Below are positions 10,046 to 22,479 of a stretch of DNA of 64,000 nt, piece by piece (position 1 is the stretch's first letter; each line of letters starts with the position of its first letter). A program made the position numbers and the translations under genes. The notes below the pieces were generated by a model. The model saw nothing but the letters and a program-made list of their open reading frames with translations. It searched no databases and was not told where the DNA came from. Source of the DNA: Massariosphaeria phaeospora (taxonomy: Eukaryota; Ascomycota; Dothideomycetes; Pleosporales); contig JAADJZ010000022.1 in assembly GCA_011032825.1 (NCBI GenBank), positions 372,001 through 436,000 on the forward strand, in the 5' to 3' direction.

Positions 10046-11509
10046 TCATCTCTGACCCAGCTTTTCTAATGCGCGAGATCCCTGCTCCTCCCACTCCTGC
10101 TTGGATATCCACATGTTCTCCTTATCCGCCATCTAGAGACTATGGTCAGTTGCGTACACTATCAATGGGCGTAAGACGTACAATGTTGGCCAGCACAGCA
10201 CCGCCCAAAAAGACCATGTGTCGACGTCTTGGCGGATCTTCGATACGGACCTTGAATTTCTGTGGCGCTCGATTAGTGTTGACAACAAAATAAGCGGTGG
10301 CACACGTACATTCAGTCGCTCAGGGTTTCCTCCCAACACTTTGGTGAGCCATAATTGCTTGATCTCCTTCTCCAACCGGCTAGGCAGGCCTGGGTACATG
10401 CTGCTGCCACCGCTCAATACAATTGCCTTGTACAGACTGCTCCTCACATCAACGTCGGCGGACTGAATTGTGTTGAACAGAAACTCGGCGATGCCGGGTT
10501 GTTCAACGTCCACAAGATGTGGTTGGAACAGACATTCGGGGGCCTCAAATCGCTCGCTGCCGACTCGAATGACACGTCCGTCGGGAAGGGTGTACGATTC
10601 CACCAACACTGTCGTGTCTTCGCTTAGACGCTGGTCCAATTCGAGATCGTATGAGACGTAGCATAGCTTTTCCTTGATCTGGCGAACCGTCTCAAAGTCG
10701 GCAGTTCGGTTGAGGGCGTAGCCCCGCCGTAATAACAGAGCGATGAGGTTTCGAGTAACATCTCTGCCCGCAACATCCAGGCGTTTTGTGAGGTGGTTTA
10801 GGACGGTACTCTCGTAGACAGGGACAATATGGGTGACACCGTCGCCTGAATCTACCACCACGCCCGACGAAAGACCTTGCGCGTACAGTGCTAGCACAGC
10901 TTGTATCGCAACGTACACACCGCCGAAACCATAGCGCTCAAACATAACCTCGCACATTTGTTCGCGGTTCTTCAATGGATTCATAGGCGGTTCCGTAAGA
11001 AGGATTTTTCGTCCGGTAGGGTCCAGGTGCATCTTCTCATAGAAAGTGTAGTCCCAGAGGTGTTGCATGTCATCCCACCGCTTCACGATGCCATTCTCCA
11101 TCTGCCAACGTGAGACAGCGTTAGCGCATATTTAGCAGCAACGGGGGATGCCCTCAACAGTTCCTGAGTGACCACGTACAGGGTATGTAATCTGAAGCAT
11201 GGAGCGCGCAGCTGCCGCCTCATCGCCGCACATGATGTCCTTGATCTGAATGTCCCCTCCATCTCGCTCTTCGGAACGCAATATAGGCCGGCCGACTATT
11301 GACGGGTACTGGTGGTCCGGAAAGTTCTAACGGAGCAGCTGGTTAGTCGGGAGAGACGCGATCCAAGTAGCACAGGGGATTATGGACGGACCTGTCCTGC
11401 GTAGCCTGCCTTGAGGAAACCGGTTCCGCCGTCGAGAACTACGAAGTAGTGTCAGCAAGGCGCGGGCGAAGGAAATCCGAGGCTCCATACCGATTGGAAC
11501 TTCCGCCAT
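10046..11509 (-). CDS. arp2: Actin-related protein 2 (Arp2/3 complex)
   Basis: Arp2 is one of the two actin-like subunits of the Arp2/3 complex, which nucleates branched actin at endocytic patches. Deduced exons (minus strand): 11491-11509, 11392-11438, 11180-11326, 10310-11101, 10182-10259, 10046-10132. Joined they give 389 residues, close to the family's usual length. The start reads [19 protein letters not shown], the actin-fold phosphate-loop region; [15 protein letters not shown] follows the third intron. [12 protein letters not shown] is the second nucleotide-binding loop and [11 protein letters not shown] the adenosine motif. The end reads [11 protein letters not shown], as in other Arp2 proteins. 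Every intron is GT-AG and 49-78 bases long, and each junction keeps frame. No defects are seen. Confidence 0.95.
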
Positions 11510-12085
11510 ACTTCTGCTGAAGCTTCGAGTTGTAGGTGGACCAAGGAAATGTGAGGCAAGGACGCAGGCGGGCAATTTGCGGAGTACGTGCCTGCTTGCG
11601 TGGAGGGGCTGTGGAGTTGAGGTCGGGAAGGTGCTGGTCCGTGCTCTGAACTTAGCAATCGTGAAGCTTGAGCTCCAACCTCAGAAGACAACAATGTAGT
11701 GATAGAAGAGCATGTGAGCAATGTGCTCTATTGTATTGTGAAATTTATGTTAAGCAGCTACCTAGATATGCAAATGTGCCACCCTTTTGATACGGTAGTA
11801 GCTGTGAGATATTACATATGCGTTCTTCACTGACAAATCGGTCCTTAAAACTACTCGGATGAGCTATGGCGCACTGCACTCTATGCATCCTCTTGTACAG
11901 ACAATTCTCTATCATTGTCAATATTGTTGCGTCGTTAGACTATTCGCGTGGGTGGTCAGTGGTCACCCACCCGAAAACGAACACCGCGATGCTGAAGAAT
12001 CGCTAAAGAGCTTGGCACACAAACCATTTCAAGTTCGCTCCCACCTCGAACTTTCCCCTCAGTTACATCGTCACCGACAGTCAAA
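11510..12085. other. Divergent promoter region, arp2 / rpl5
   Basis: 576 bases between the divergent starts of Arp2 and ribosomal protein L5. Pyrimidine-rich stretches precede the L5 start. No further gene is seen. Confidence 0.6.
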
Positions 12086-13275
12086 ATGCCTACCGTAAGT
12101 ACACCCTCAATAATCCTTTCAGGCGCACTGAGCGATGAGAACATGCGCCTGGACTACCCCGCATTGACGGCCAGTCGAGTGGAGTCTGTGCAAGTTGCTT
12201 CGATTGCGGATTGAAGCGTCAATTGCTGACTCTGGATGCTCAGGCCAAGCTCCAAAAGAACGATGCGTACTTCAGCCGCTACCAGGTCAAGTACAAGCGT
12301 CGCCGACAAGGAAAGTGAGTATACCACCTTCCTCTGTAATTTCGGGTCATGGCTAGGCGTATAAGGAAACTCTAACAGAGCGATAGGACCGACTACTACG
12401 CGCGTAAGCGCTTGATCACCCAGGCAAAGAACAAGTACAACGCTCCCAAGTACCGGCTCGTCGTCCGATTCACCAACCGCGACATCATCACTCAGATCGT
12501 CACGTCCGAGATCGGTGGCGACAAGGTGTTCTGGTACGTTCATTACTGGGCCCTCGAGGCTATCACATCTTAGCTTGTTGTCTTCTAACACTATTACAGC
12601 GCCGCGTACGCCCACGAACTCAAGGCCTACGGCATCGAGCATGGTCTCACCAACTGGGCTGCCGCATATTCTACCGGCCTTTTGCTTGCTCGCCGCACCC
12701 TGAAGAAACTCGAGCTTGACCAGGCTTTCACTGGTGTCGAGGAGCCCGAAGGTGAATTCCAACTCACCGAGGCCGCTGAGGTCGATGGTGAGGAGCGCCG
12801 ACCGTTCAAGGTCGTTCTGGACGTCGGTCTTGCCCGTACTTCTACTGGTGCCCGTGTCTTCGGTGCTATGAAGGGTGTCTCGGACGGCGGTATCTTGGTT
12901 CCCCACTCCGAGAACCGTTTCCCCGGATTCGATATCGAGACCAAGGAGCTTGACGCCGAGACCCTCCGCAAGTACATCTTCGCCGGCCACGTTGCTGAGT
13001 ACATGGAGACGCTCGCCGACGACGACGAGGAGCGCTACAAGTCCCAGTTCCAAGGTTACATCGACGACGACATTGAGGCGGATGGTCTTGAGGAGGTGTA
13101 TACGGAAGCCCACAAGCAGATCCGCGAGGACCCCTTGAAAAAGGCCGACAGCGACGAACCTAAGAAGACCAAGGAAGAGTGGAAGAAGGAGTCGCTCAAG
13201 TTCAGGACCTCGAAGCTGACCAAGGCGGAGAAGGAGGAGCGCGTCAAGGCCAAGATCCAGGAGCTCAAGGCTTAA
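12086..13275 (+). CDS. rpl5: 60S ribosomal protein L5 (uL18)
   Basis: Component of the large cytosolic ribosomal subunit that binds 5S rRNA and L11 in the 5S ribonucleoprotein particle. Exons: 12086-12094, 12244-12314, 12387-12533, 12600-13275, giving 300 residues, the usual length. The first exon codes only M-P-T, a common layout for fungal ribosomal genes. Recognisable segments are [16 protein letters not shown] (5S contact), [31 protein letters not shown] and [18 protein letters not shown]. The C-terminal third is basic and lysine-rich. Codon use is strongly C-ending, as expected for a highly expressed gene. A long opposing open frame at 12154-13113 is a by-product of that codon bias. Confidence 0.97.
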
Positions 13276-14275
13276 ACAGCCTTATATTCTGGCGCTTCAC
13301 GTATTTGACGACAAAAGCACGGCATCCGGCGTCCGGGGTGGGAAGGAAATGCCGGTACCTGGCAGGATACTGTACTTAGCATACATCTGAATTTGGCACC
13401 CTCAACTCGAGAGCCATCTGATAAAGCTCGCAAGTATCTAAGTAGGGCAGGTGTGTGACAGTAACTTTCCATGAATAACGGTCGAATCTCACTTGCTATG
13501 ATTTGCGCCTCCCGTTTGCTAGCGACTCGTGAGCAGTTCAGTGCCTAGGTATATCGGTCACGTACGAATGGCCACGGTCACATCGTCAAGCCACCCCAAC
13601 GGTCATGCCAAACCGATGGTCCAACTAATCAAAGGAGATGAGGTAATATGGCCTGCGATTCGGCACTCCAAGCCAGCCCTCGGCTCCCCACTCGTTGGTC
13701 AAACATTCACTCAGCACGCGCGTGGCCAGCCATCGCTCGTGGCAGCAGAAGCCAGGGCGGCAGTTCTGAATGCAAGGCCCGTCTTGATCTGTCGCATGGG
13801 TGAAGCTGTCGAGCCGAAAGCTTAGATGGCTAAGAAACAGCTAGGTAAAGCGCGGAGTGGAGAGGATGTCGCTCTGACATCGTCATGGCGTCGAGTGCCC
13901 GGGTAGCAAATCACCACCATCCGGGCCTCCCGGCCATGCACAACACAATTGTTAAGCCTCAGAACATCGAAGTGCAGAGGCGGACACAGTAACAACCTAG
14001 AACGCACATCTCTCTCTTTGTCGCAGTCAGACAGGAAGCTCTGTGAGACGAGGTGCAGGATCTAGGCCTGTAGTCAGCCGTTTGAGGTGCGGGCAACGTG
14101 CTGTCTCTCCCGAACCGGAACATCCTCAGCTCGGTGGCTGCGGCTAATCGTCGACCTGCCCCGCTGACAATTCCACCCAACACTTTCTCGCGCGTTCCTC
14201 ACCACTTCTGATGGCCTTTCACTTTTATCGACACCGATAACACATCAAGCACCGTAGAGCCAGCCCTCGCCCGTC
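13276..14275. other. Intergenic region, no supported gene
   Basis: About 1 kb between two plus-strand genes. Only short, unconvincing frames are present. The last 100 bases should hold the promoter and leader of the LRR protein gene. Confidence 0.6.
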
Positions 14276-17200
14276 ATGGAGGACATTCACGGTGTCGACG
14301 TTTCCTGGCTTCATCACTCCTCCAGAGGTGAGCAGTCTACATACTGGCCAACCAGGCCGGTCGCTGCTGACGCGCTTCGATCTCGCACGTATAGCTAACC
14401 TGTCTCTCTATCTAGATCATCACCATCGACAACAAGCTCCGGCATTGCCCGCTCCTCCCAACGAATCGCCGCCGCGCTCCGCAGCTCCGCTTCCCGTCGA
14501 GCGCGCTCCGGAAGAGAGCAGGAAACCACAGTCTGCTCCGAGCTCCCAGCAATCGCAGTGGCCTTCGACGCCGCCTGCGACACCTCCGGCTTCGAAAGCA
14601 CCCATAAAGCGCCCGGCGCTGCTTGGCCGAGTTAGTGCCGACAAGACCGGGACTTCTCCGTCGAGGCGGAACTCATGGATGCAAAGTCTGAGCTCCAAGT
14701 TCTCTTCCCAGAACTCGCCAGGACTAGGTACTCAGTCCCAAGCCCAGGTATCCGCCGCCACCGTCAACGGAGTACACGGAACTACGTCATCGGCGAACGG
14801 CGCTTTGAATGGAATACAAGCAGCATCTGGCGGGAGTCCTGCCGAATCAGGGCCATATGTTCCCCAGGCTCCAAAAGGGTCTTTCATATCAAATGCGCTT
14901 CGACGGCTGTCGTCAGGGTCACAAGTAGGAACGTTGGGTAAAGCCACTCCGCACGGCGGTGTATGCGCGCGGAGGGTACTGAATATCGATCCAAACCGAA
15001 ACAGATGTTTGGTCCCGGAACTCGACGACAACAAACTTCGCCGCGTTGCGTTCTGCGTTGACGTTGAGATTGCTGGCGGTCCCAAATATAAGGACGATCT
15101 CGAGACCGAAGAACGGAAGAAGAAGCGCAAGGACAAGAAACTGAAAGAGCGTGGCGAAGGGGAAGCCCTCAAGAATCCTGATCTAGTTGCGGAAGAGAAA
15201 GACAAAGAAGGCATCATTTCAGAAGAATTTGTTTGTGAAGTAGGAGGAGCCGAAGCCACACCAAACTCAGAGGGCAATGTGCAAGACGACGAGGGGAAAG
15301 AACCGAACAAAAAGAAGGAAAAGAAAAAGAGATCCGAGGCTGAGCGCAAGGAGAGGAAGGAGAAGAAGCGTTTGAAGGCTGTGGAGAACGGCTCAGTACC
15401 CCTGGAGCTTTCGAGGGACGATGACGAAAGCGGCCACAGTGATGTGCCCATTACAGTCGGGGTAACGAATCCTCATCCTCATCCTCAAGATCTACCCACT
15501 ACCGACCCTGTGCGGATCTATCGCAGATGTTGCCAGCTAAGGGAAACGCCCATCCTCAAACGCATATGCGACCAGCTGTCTGCGCCCTCAGCATGCTCGG
15601 AGCTCTCCCCAGGCGTAGTTGCATGTTTAGATCTCACAGGTTCCAGGTTACAGCTTGCCGATGTAGTCACGCTTTCAGACTGGCTAGCTGTTGTGCCTGT
15701 GAAGAAGCTCTTCTTAGAGGACGCTGATCTAAACGATGAGAAGGTTAGGGTGATTCTGGCAGGTCTGCTTGCGGCCAAGATTCCCGAACCCACCAGACGA
15801 CGTAGTCCCACTCTCGAGAAAGATGCGAAGAACAGGCGTGTCAAAGTCGGCGACCGGTCAGGAGTGATCAAGAAGCTTGTGTTAAAGAACAACCCCAAGA
15901 TTGCCGCGGAAGGCTGGAGACACATCAGCCTTTTTGTCTATCTATGCAAATCAATCATGGCACTAGATGTGTCTATGATACCTTTCCCTAAGCCCGGACC
16001 ATTACTATCGCCACAGACGACGAACTCGAGTCAAACGTCAACAACCGCCAAGGAGTCGTCGACGAAAGACATGGCGGATGTAATGTCAAAAGCCATCTCG
16101 GAACGACTGGGTGGGTCCATACTCGAGGAACTTGTCATGGGGGAGTGTTCTCTCAGTTCTTCGAGCCTACGGAAGTTCGTTGATGGCGCTGTCATTAGCG
16201 GCGTGCAAAGACTTGGGCTAGCGGGCAATGACATAGATGAGGAGGGGCTCGATCATGTCATTCACTACATCCGGTCTGGGGTGTGTCAAGGGGTAGATCT
16301 TGGTGGAAACGACCTCCGATTTGCAGTTGGACGATTATCCGAGTGCTTTACGAAGAGCTGCCATCTCTGGGCAATAAGTCTAGCAGATTGTGACCTAACG
16401 CCAGAGTCGTTGAAGATACTGTTGCCGGCTCTGGTCACTCTACCTGCTTTCCGTTTTCTAGACCTCTCGCATAATCGAGAGCTCTTCTCTCACCAAAACT
16501 CACTTTGTCTTTTGAGGAAGTACATTCCTCATTTCAAAGAGTTGAAACGGTTGCATCTTATGGATGTTTCTCTGTCGCCCAAAGACGCCATCGGTCTTGC
16601 CGAAGTCTTCCCAGAATGCACACATCTTGCCCACGTCAATATTCTAGAAAACCCACAGATATCTATTCTTGCCACTGCAACAGACGAGGAAACTCAAGAA
16701 GAGGCTGCTGCTCTCTATGCTTCGCTTACTGTAGCAGCAAAGGTTTCGCGCACGCTAATCTGCGTTGACGTGGACGTTCCAGCACCAGAATCGAACGAAG
16801 TCGTCAAGGCTCTAGCTAAACAAGTTGTAGCCTATTGTCTCAGGAACATGGAGAATCACTCGGAGATCCCAGAGTTGAAGGCCGCGCCCAAGGAGGTAGA
16901 AGTCGCAGAGGTGCTTATGCACCTGGTAGGTCATACGGACGACAGCAACTTAAATTACGACAGCGATCCTCCTGCTCCAGATGACGATTACATTGTGGGA
17001 GGAACTGGAGTCGCAAAAGCCCTCAGTTACTGTCTGTCGTCAAAAGCTACGGATCTTCGACAGCTGTCTCTCCCCGCCAGTGGCACCGTCACTCCTCGAG
17101 GCCGCACCGAGGACTTCCAAGATTCCGGGAAGGCAATGGCAATGTCGAAGACACTTTTGGAGAACGCTCGCAATATCAGACAAAGACTTCAACCGGCGCT

Positions 17201-17960
17201 TTTCAGAGAAGCTAGATCAGGGAATGACATGGCCTACCGTATGCCACCCCATGTTTTCATAGTCCTGACCTTATCAGCAAAACCAACGTTGCTAACGTGA
17301 ACAGGCCGTTTGCTTTTCCTCGACCAAACCCTGCAGGGTATGGTGCAACGGTTCGAAGACGAGTATCCGGAAACACGCGTACCGGCCACCGACGTCACCT
17401 CCACGCACAGCTCTATCCCCAGTCCCTCGCTACCCTCATCAAGCATTCCGACTCTATCTACCAGCATGACCGAACCAGGCGGCCAAGAATCCGACGAAGA
17501 CGAGCCAAGACCTCTGCAATCCCGGCACAACTCCGATGTCTCCCTCGCTTCCCGCGCCCTCTCTCTTGAAGAAGGCCGCCTCCACCGGCTCGGCCACCGC
17601 GTGCGCACCGAGGTCTACAACGCCTCGCGTCCGTCGTCGTCGCACTCCGACCAAGCCGCCTACGTCTCCGGCACCATGGACCACTACGGCCTGCCCGACC
17701 ACCTGCTCGCGCTGCGCGAGCAGTTTTTCACTTACAGCGGCGCCGAGATCCGCGACATGACAGAGAACCTGGGCTGGGAGCGCGCCTTCGACCGCATCAT
17801 CGAGAACGCGGAGGAGTTGAAGCGGCTGGAGAAGGAGAGTCCGGATGACTTTGCAAGGTTCCGCGAGAGCCAGATTGCGGCGCTTAAGAATCGCGATCCG
17901 GGCTTGTTTCTGGGACGGCCGGGTGAAGAGCGCAAGGACGATGTTGCGGTGGGGGACTAG
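14276..17960 (+). CDS. Large LRR protein, Mhp1-like
   Basis: Exons 14276-14327, 14416-17238 and 17305-17960 join to 1,176 residues. The first exon gives MEDIHGVDVSWLHHSSR, a start I recognise from ascomycete proteins annotated as cell-wall biogenesis/Mhp1-like. The name comes from the yeast microtubule-associated protein Mhp1; the link is from memory and moderate. The order is: a Pro/Ser-rich N-terminus with SRRNSWMQSLSSKFSS and FISNALRRLSSG (phosphosite-like basic motifs), then NRCLVPELDDNKLRRVAF, then a very basic Lys/Glu-rich coiled-coil stretch. An RNI-type leucine-rich repeat domain follows (CLDLTGSRL, KKLVLKNNPKI, LEELVMGECSL, RLGLAGNDID, FLDLSHNREL). The C-terminus is charged. There is no signal peptide, so it is probably a cytosolic scaffold. 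Confidence 0.8.
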
Positions 17961-18748
17961 GTGGTATTTATTGGTTTCCTTTGTATGGTTAGGGGCTGGA
18001 TGGATGGATCTGCGGTCTCTCATTCTCACTGGGTAGCATAGCGCTGAGGAATCGGATACGGATATGGGTATGTATTCGGGGGGTCGGGGTCGCGTCTTCA
18101 TTCGGTCGTTTCTCTTTCCGGACTTGTCGCCATGTCTCTCTCATCCCTCGTTTGCTTTCTCTTCTCTTCTCTTCTCGGCGAACCGGGCTCTGGTTAGGCT
18201 GCTGCTCGGCCGCCCCGTCGGTTTACCCAGGGTTTCCATACATATGCATAGATATCCAGCCAAATGTTTCTTTTGTTCCACGAACAACCACACAATAGTA
18301 CTGCTTTTTTGCTATCTACTGGACGCTTTGTTTGATCCGTTGATCTGCTCAGTTCAGTTCAGTTCAGTTCAGTTCAGTACACCAGAAGATTCCAGGCCTT
18401 CAACCGAACTTGCACAAGTGCGAGGAGCATATACGAGTGCAAGTAGTGGGCCTCGCGCCACCTCAAGCGACAAAGAAACTTTACACTCAACTAAAGAACG
18501 GGCAACAGGCTAGCGTCGGGTAATCAAGTTGCGGATCGCGGAAACCAATTTGCGACAGACTTGTAAGGGAGGTAAAAAAGCAAGGATTGGAGCCACGAAT
18601 GTTAGAACGAGGGAAGTCGGAATTAATTAAGCGTCTATAGGACGAACGATCGATGTGTCGAAATCAGAGATGCTCTACACGGATACTATGGCCTATCTTC
18701 AACTCTTGGGCCCCCTTCTGCCCGAAAGATTCCATGGGACTCTCGAAA
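17961..18748. other. Intergenic region
   Basis: 3' flank of the LRR gene and 3' flank of the small minus-strand ORF. It contains the pentanucleotide array at 18346-18378 and a decayed duplicate of the end of the neighbouring ORF (about 18665-18730). Confidence 0.6.
18346..18378. repeat. (AGTTC)n pentanucleotide array
   Basis: About six tandem AGTTC units. The same unit, in either orientation, recurs at 19436-19466, 27158-27176, 29989-30009, 39289-39301 and 40363-40379. Confidence 0.9.
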
Positions 18749-18840
18749 TCAGCGACTCTCAACATCAATAGTATGGTTCACACGAATACTATGGCCCATC
18801 TTCGACTCTTGTTCCCCCTTCGGCCCGAAATAACCCCAAT
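18665..18840. repeat. Diverged direct duplication, ~103-bp period
   Basis: The stretch around GGATACTATGGCCTATCTTC (18681 on) is repeated as GAATACTATGGCCCATCTTC (18784 on), with about 60 bases of clear similarity. The copy at 18784 encodes the end of the minus-strand ORF. The copy at 18681 lies just beyond its stop. The 103-base offset puts the two copies out of frame with each other. Confidence 0.7.
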
Positions 18841-19141
18841 CATCCTCATTCTTAGCCCCCTTCATCCCACTACGTCCCCACCCACTCGACCCCTTCTCCG
18901 CCTTCTTCCCCGGCGTAACGCGAGACGCAGGCGACATTGGACTCGGCAGTGCCTTCAGCATCGACCCGTTCAACGAATGCTGTGAATCTCCTCCTGAGCT
19001 CTTCAATTTACTATGCCCGTCGCTGAATCCCATAAGGGTACTGTCATTGCGAGTGGAATAGCCAGATGCGGAGCCCTTGGCGCGAGACAGGATAAACGAC
19101 ATGCGTACGTTTTGACTTCTTGCCCAGTGTCGCCGAAACAT
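18749..19141 (-). CDS. Hypothetical protein, uncertain 5' end
   Basis: An open frame of 131 residues from MFRRHWARSQNV. A second possible start is MSFILSRAKGS at 19102. The product is rich in Ser, Gly and Lys, with the motifs SPMSPASRVTPGKK and DDWGYFGPKGEQES. I recognise no family. The frame is open a little further upstream without an ATG, so a 5' exon may be missing from this model. The C-terminal ~25 codons are duplicated downstream in decayed form. It may be a real lineage-specific gene or a chance frame. Confidence 0.35.
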   Translation of the reverse strand: MFRRHWARSQNVRMSFILSRAKGSASGYSTRNDSTLMGFSDGHSKLKSSGGDSQHSLNGSMLKALPSPMSPASRVTPGKKAEKGSSGWGRSGMKGAKNEDDWGYFGPKGEQESKMGHSIRVNHTIDVESR

Positions 19142-19621
19142 CTCGGAAGTCCACCAGATAGGAACGCTGTTCCGCACTTGTTGAGCTTCAACACGATGGC
19201 TTTACTCCGCCGCAGTGATAATGGCCGTTCTGATTCTTGAGACTTGTGGGTAGCCTACAGTAGTATCGTGAGTGTAAGAGGCCGACCTCAGGTTAGGCGT
19301 CCTGTGCAACGCTGCAAGGGTGATCTTCATTGCGCCTGAACCCTGCAGTTTGATTTCACTCTATGCGGAGCAGGGATCGAAGAGCAACAACTCGCCCTTT
19401 TCCAAGTTCGGTTGAAGGCATGATATTGGCTAGTGTACTGAACTGAAATGAACTGAACTGAACTGGACTAGATACCATGTAGTATGGGTGACAGAGGTGA
19501 TGTATTTACCAACTAGTGGAACCTTCTATATGATCAAGAGAATCGCGTATATAGCTCTTTATCAGCGATGAACTTACGCCAGGGAAGTAGGCCCTCCAAC
19601 CCCAACCCCACCGCCACCCCC
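19142..19621. other. Intergenic region
   Basis: 480 bases with an AACTG pentanucleotide run at 19436-19466 and no supported gene. It is the 3' flank of the amine oxidase gene. Confidence 0.6.
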
Positions 19622-21496
19622 TCACTTCCCTAACCCATACGCCCTCACCACCCTCTTCGCCACCCCCTCCCCCGCCCAATACGCCCCCGTAACCGTCCCC
19701 AACGCCACAAACGGCGCCGTATGTTCTCCCGCCAACCACACGCCCCTCTCCGGTACTCCCCGCCGCATAACCTCGACATCCTGATCGCCATTCTGCAATC
19801 CCACCTGGAAGTTTGCGTACGAGCCGTACCCCGCGAGTTCGTCGTTCGCCCAGGCCGTGGCGAGCACTTGCGTGGGCTGGTGCGCGGGGTTGGCGGCGCA
19901 GTAGTTGGGCAGCCGCGAGAAGTAGGGCGTGAAGAAGGAGATGAGCAGGGATTGCGCGGCGGGGGCGGCGGGCGAGGGGTGCGTGCTGAGCAGTGAGGCT
20001 AGGTGCAGGGAGGTGGGGCCGAAGGTGTAGAAGAGGAGGGTGGGGTGCGCGGTGGGGCCGGGGAGCGCGGCGAGGTTGATGGCTTCTTGGTTCCAGTGGT
20101 GGGGGTTGGAGTCGGGGGCGTAGTGGGGGGAGGTCCAGTGTGCGAAGCCGGGGTAGTGGTTTGGATTAATGGCGGCGGGAGATGGCTGGTGGTGTGGGGC
20201 GGTGGTGGCGGTTACGTTTGGGAGTGTTTGGTCTTGCGGGGTGGTTGATGGGCTGTTGGTAGTTGAGGTTGGAGGAGTTTCGTTCCAGAATGCGCTTGGG
20301 AAGGTGATGTAGGCCTGGCGGTGTGAGTATTTTGGTTAGAGATTGGATGCTGACTGACTGACTTTATCTAGATGCCCGTATCCTATGGAAGCAATGGCTT
20401 GCTTCAGTCGATGAGGTAGTTCGGGAACAAAGGCTTCGTTGTTCCGTTTTAGCCAGCCTAGAGGAGCGGTCATCACCACTTCGTCAAAAGTCAGTTTCTC
20501 GCCTCCCTCGACCTCCACGACGACACGCGGGTCCACCTTGCTTCCGGTTGACTCGATCTTCTTGACTATCTGCTCGAATTTGACGTCCGCGCCTTTGAGT
20601 GGCGGCTCTGCTATCCTTTGTAGCACCTTGTGATAAGTCTCTGCAACGAAGAGGTTTTCTCCGTCGATACATTCCTCCAGCCAGAAGAACTTCAGGCTCT
20701 GTTTCTGAATCTCAGTTCCTACAAAGGCGCCCCATTGCTCTGCCATCTGCAGTATTGTTGCTCTCTTCTTTTCCGCCTCGTCGTCGCCATCCATTAAGAC
20801 AGGGACCATATCCTTCACCTTCTCCTTGAAATAGTCGAATAGACTCTTCTCGGCGGGGATCTCTGCAGAGTCATCGTTGGAGTGTTTCATCGCCTGCTCA
20901 ATAATGTTCCATACCAGCTCGGTATTGTCAGCTGCTTCGACTTCTGGTATTGGGTTCCCAAGATGATCGAACACGGACTGCCGACCGTCCCAGTTGATGG
21001 TCAAAGTATCTGTTTCTTTGGCCAGATCTAGCATAGGGTTTGATTCAGTTCCGTGTATCCAATTGGGGCCACTAGCGAAATAAGGTCTTAGTCTGACTAT
21101 CTCCGAAGTGGCTAAATAACGGGGCTCCGCAGACCTACAGATCGACCATGTGTCCAAGCGCGTTACTCTGGCAAAGCTGTGAGAAGTCAGTCACGTGCTT
21201 CTCTGAAACTGGCTATAGCAGGTATGCATTACCCTACCGCCAACACGATTTCTACCCTCGAGAATAGTAACTTTCACACCATGTTGAAGTAGAACGTCTG
21301 CGCACCGGAGGCCCGCAACACCGGCTCCGACAACGCAGACGTGAGGTATCCGCCCCGCTGCTCTGCGGATCACATGGGAGTCCCCGTTTATTTCGGGATA
21401 GTCTTCCTGATGCGGCGAGCTTGAGAGATCCTTTTTCATACGGGTCATTGTATCAGGACTGTTTCTATTATTAGGAATGTAAGTTCTGGGTTCCAT
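19622..21496 (-). CDS. Flavin-containing amine oxidase (polyamine oxidase type)
   Basis: FAD-dependent oxidase of the monoamine/polyamine oxidase superfamily, which oxidises amines such as spermine with release of H2O2. Exons: 21233-21496, 21139-21176, 20363-21071, 19622-20314, giving 567 residues. The FAD dinucleotide fold reads VVGAGVAGLRCADVLL with the acidic ILEGRNRVGGR after it. The small second exon supplies LCQSNALGHMVDL and leads into GPNWIHGTESNPM. The substrate-side domain includes FDEVVMTAPLGWLKR. The C-terminal FAD site reads WLAGEHTAPFVALGTVTGAYWAGE. The ATG at 21496 has a strong context (ACCATGG); an ATG 90 bases further out is possible but weaker. There is no evident signal peptide, so it is likely cytosolic or peroxisomal. 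The exact substrate cannot be read from sequence. Confidence 0.88.
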
Positions 21497-22479
21497 GGTG
21501 GGTACACTGTGCTTCCTCGTCGAATTCAGAGAACAGGGAGTTGGAGAAAGGAGAAGAACACGTTCGCGTATAAAAACAGGTCGCAAACAAGCGGAGTATT
21601 ACAATGACGATGAAGGGACTTGAATAAATGGTGGCCACGATAGATCGTGTGTAGCCCGAGAGAAGCCGGGTCAGCTTAGCCTAGACATAATCCTGATGCG
21701 TCATTTAGTGGCACGGGGCTTGGAGACACCATCCTGAGTAGATAGAGCAACCCGGAACCATCGCTAAAGGAATGAGGATAGAAATGGCCAGTGGAGAGGA
21801 AAACACCCGGAAATAAACTGATGGAGCAAGATACTGTTCGGAAATTACCAAGAGTAGCTTGTTTGACATACTGAGATATTGTAGCTATGCAGCTGGTCCA
21901 CGGATGAGGCCGTAGTAGAAGTTCCGATTGTCGGCTTCGGCAGTCACCCCTGTGACCGAGCAAACGGTATATTCAAGGTGGCGGGGTTCAAAGCGATTAT
22001 CGTGTGATAATCGGGAGACGTGATTCATGTCCACGGGCTCGATTCGGGCCTTGGCATGCTAGCCGCAGTTGGCGTGCACGAGGCTTAAGCATGTCGTTGA
22101 TTGGATGGGGGGCGTACAATTCATATGTATGATAATGTATGTCTACAAGGTCTGTAGTCATCTGTGCATCCAGTTGAGTTGATCCATGGGTATGAGTGTT
22201 TGCTGTTATTTATTTAAAGTCAAAGACTACTGCCCAAATACGCGCACGAGGCAAAGAGAATAGGTATGGAACTAGCTACGAGGTATCTTGCTACGGGATG
22301 CCTCGTCTGTATGTTGTCAGCAAACCGGTACCCAAACGAAATGGTATCATCAACTATCATGACTAGACGTGTACCTCATGCCCCAACGCCGACAATCCTA
22401 CTTTTGCATCTCACTCCGGCCCTGGCCTTGACTCCATAAGATGATACAAAAACAATCGAATCGTCTAACAATAAAGCAA
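21497..22479. other. Intergenic region
   Basis: About 1 kb between two minus-strand genes. It contains the promoter of the amine oxidase and the 3' flank of gamma-tubulin. No supported gene. Confidence 0.6.

Noticed and set aside
12154..13113. 319-codon open frame opposite ribosomal protein L5
   Set aside because: It is the antisense of a highly biased gene. C-ending codons remove stops on the other strand, and the product is unlike any folded protein.
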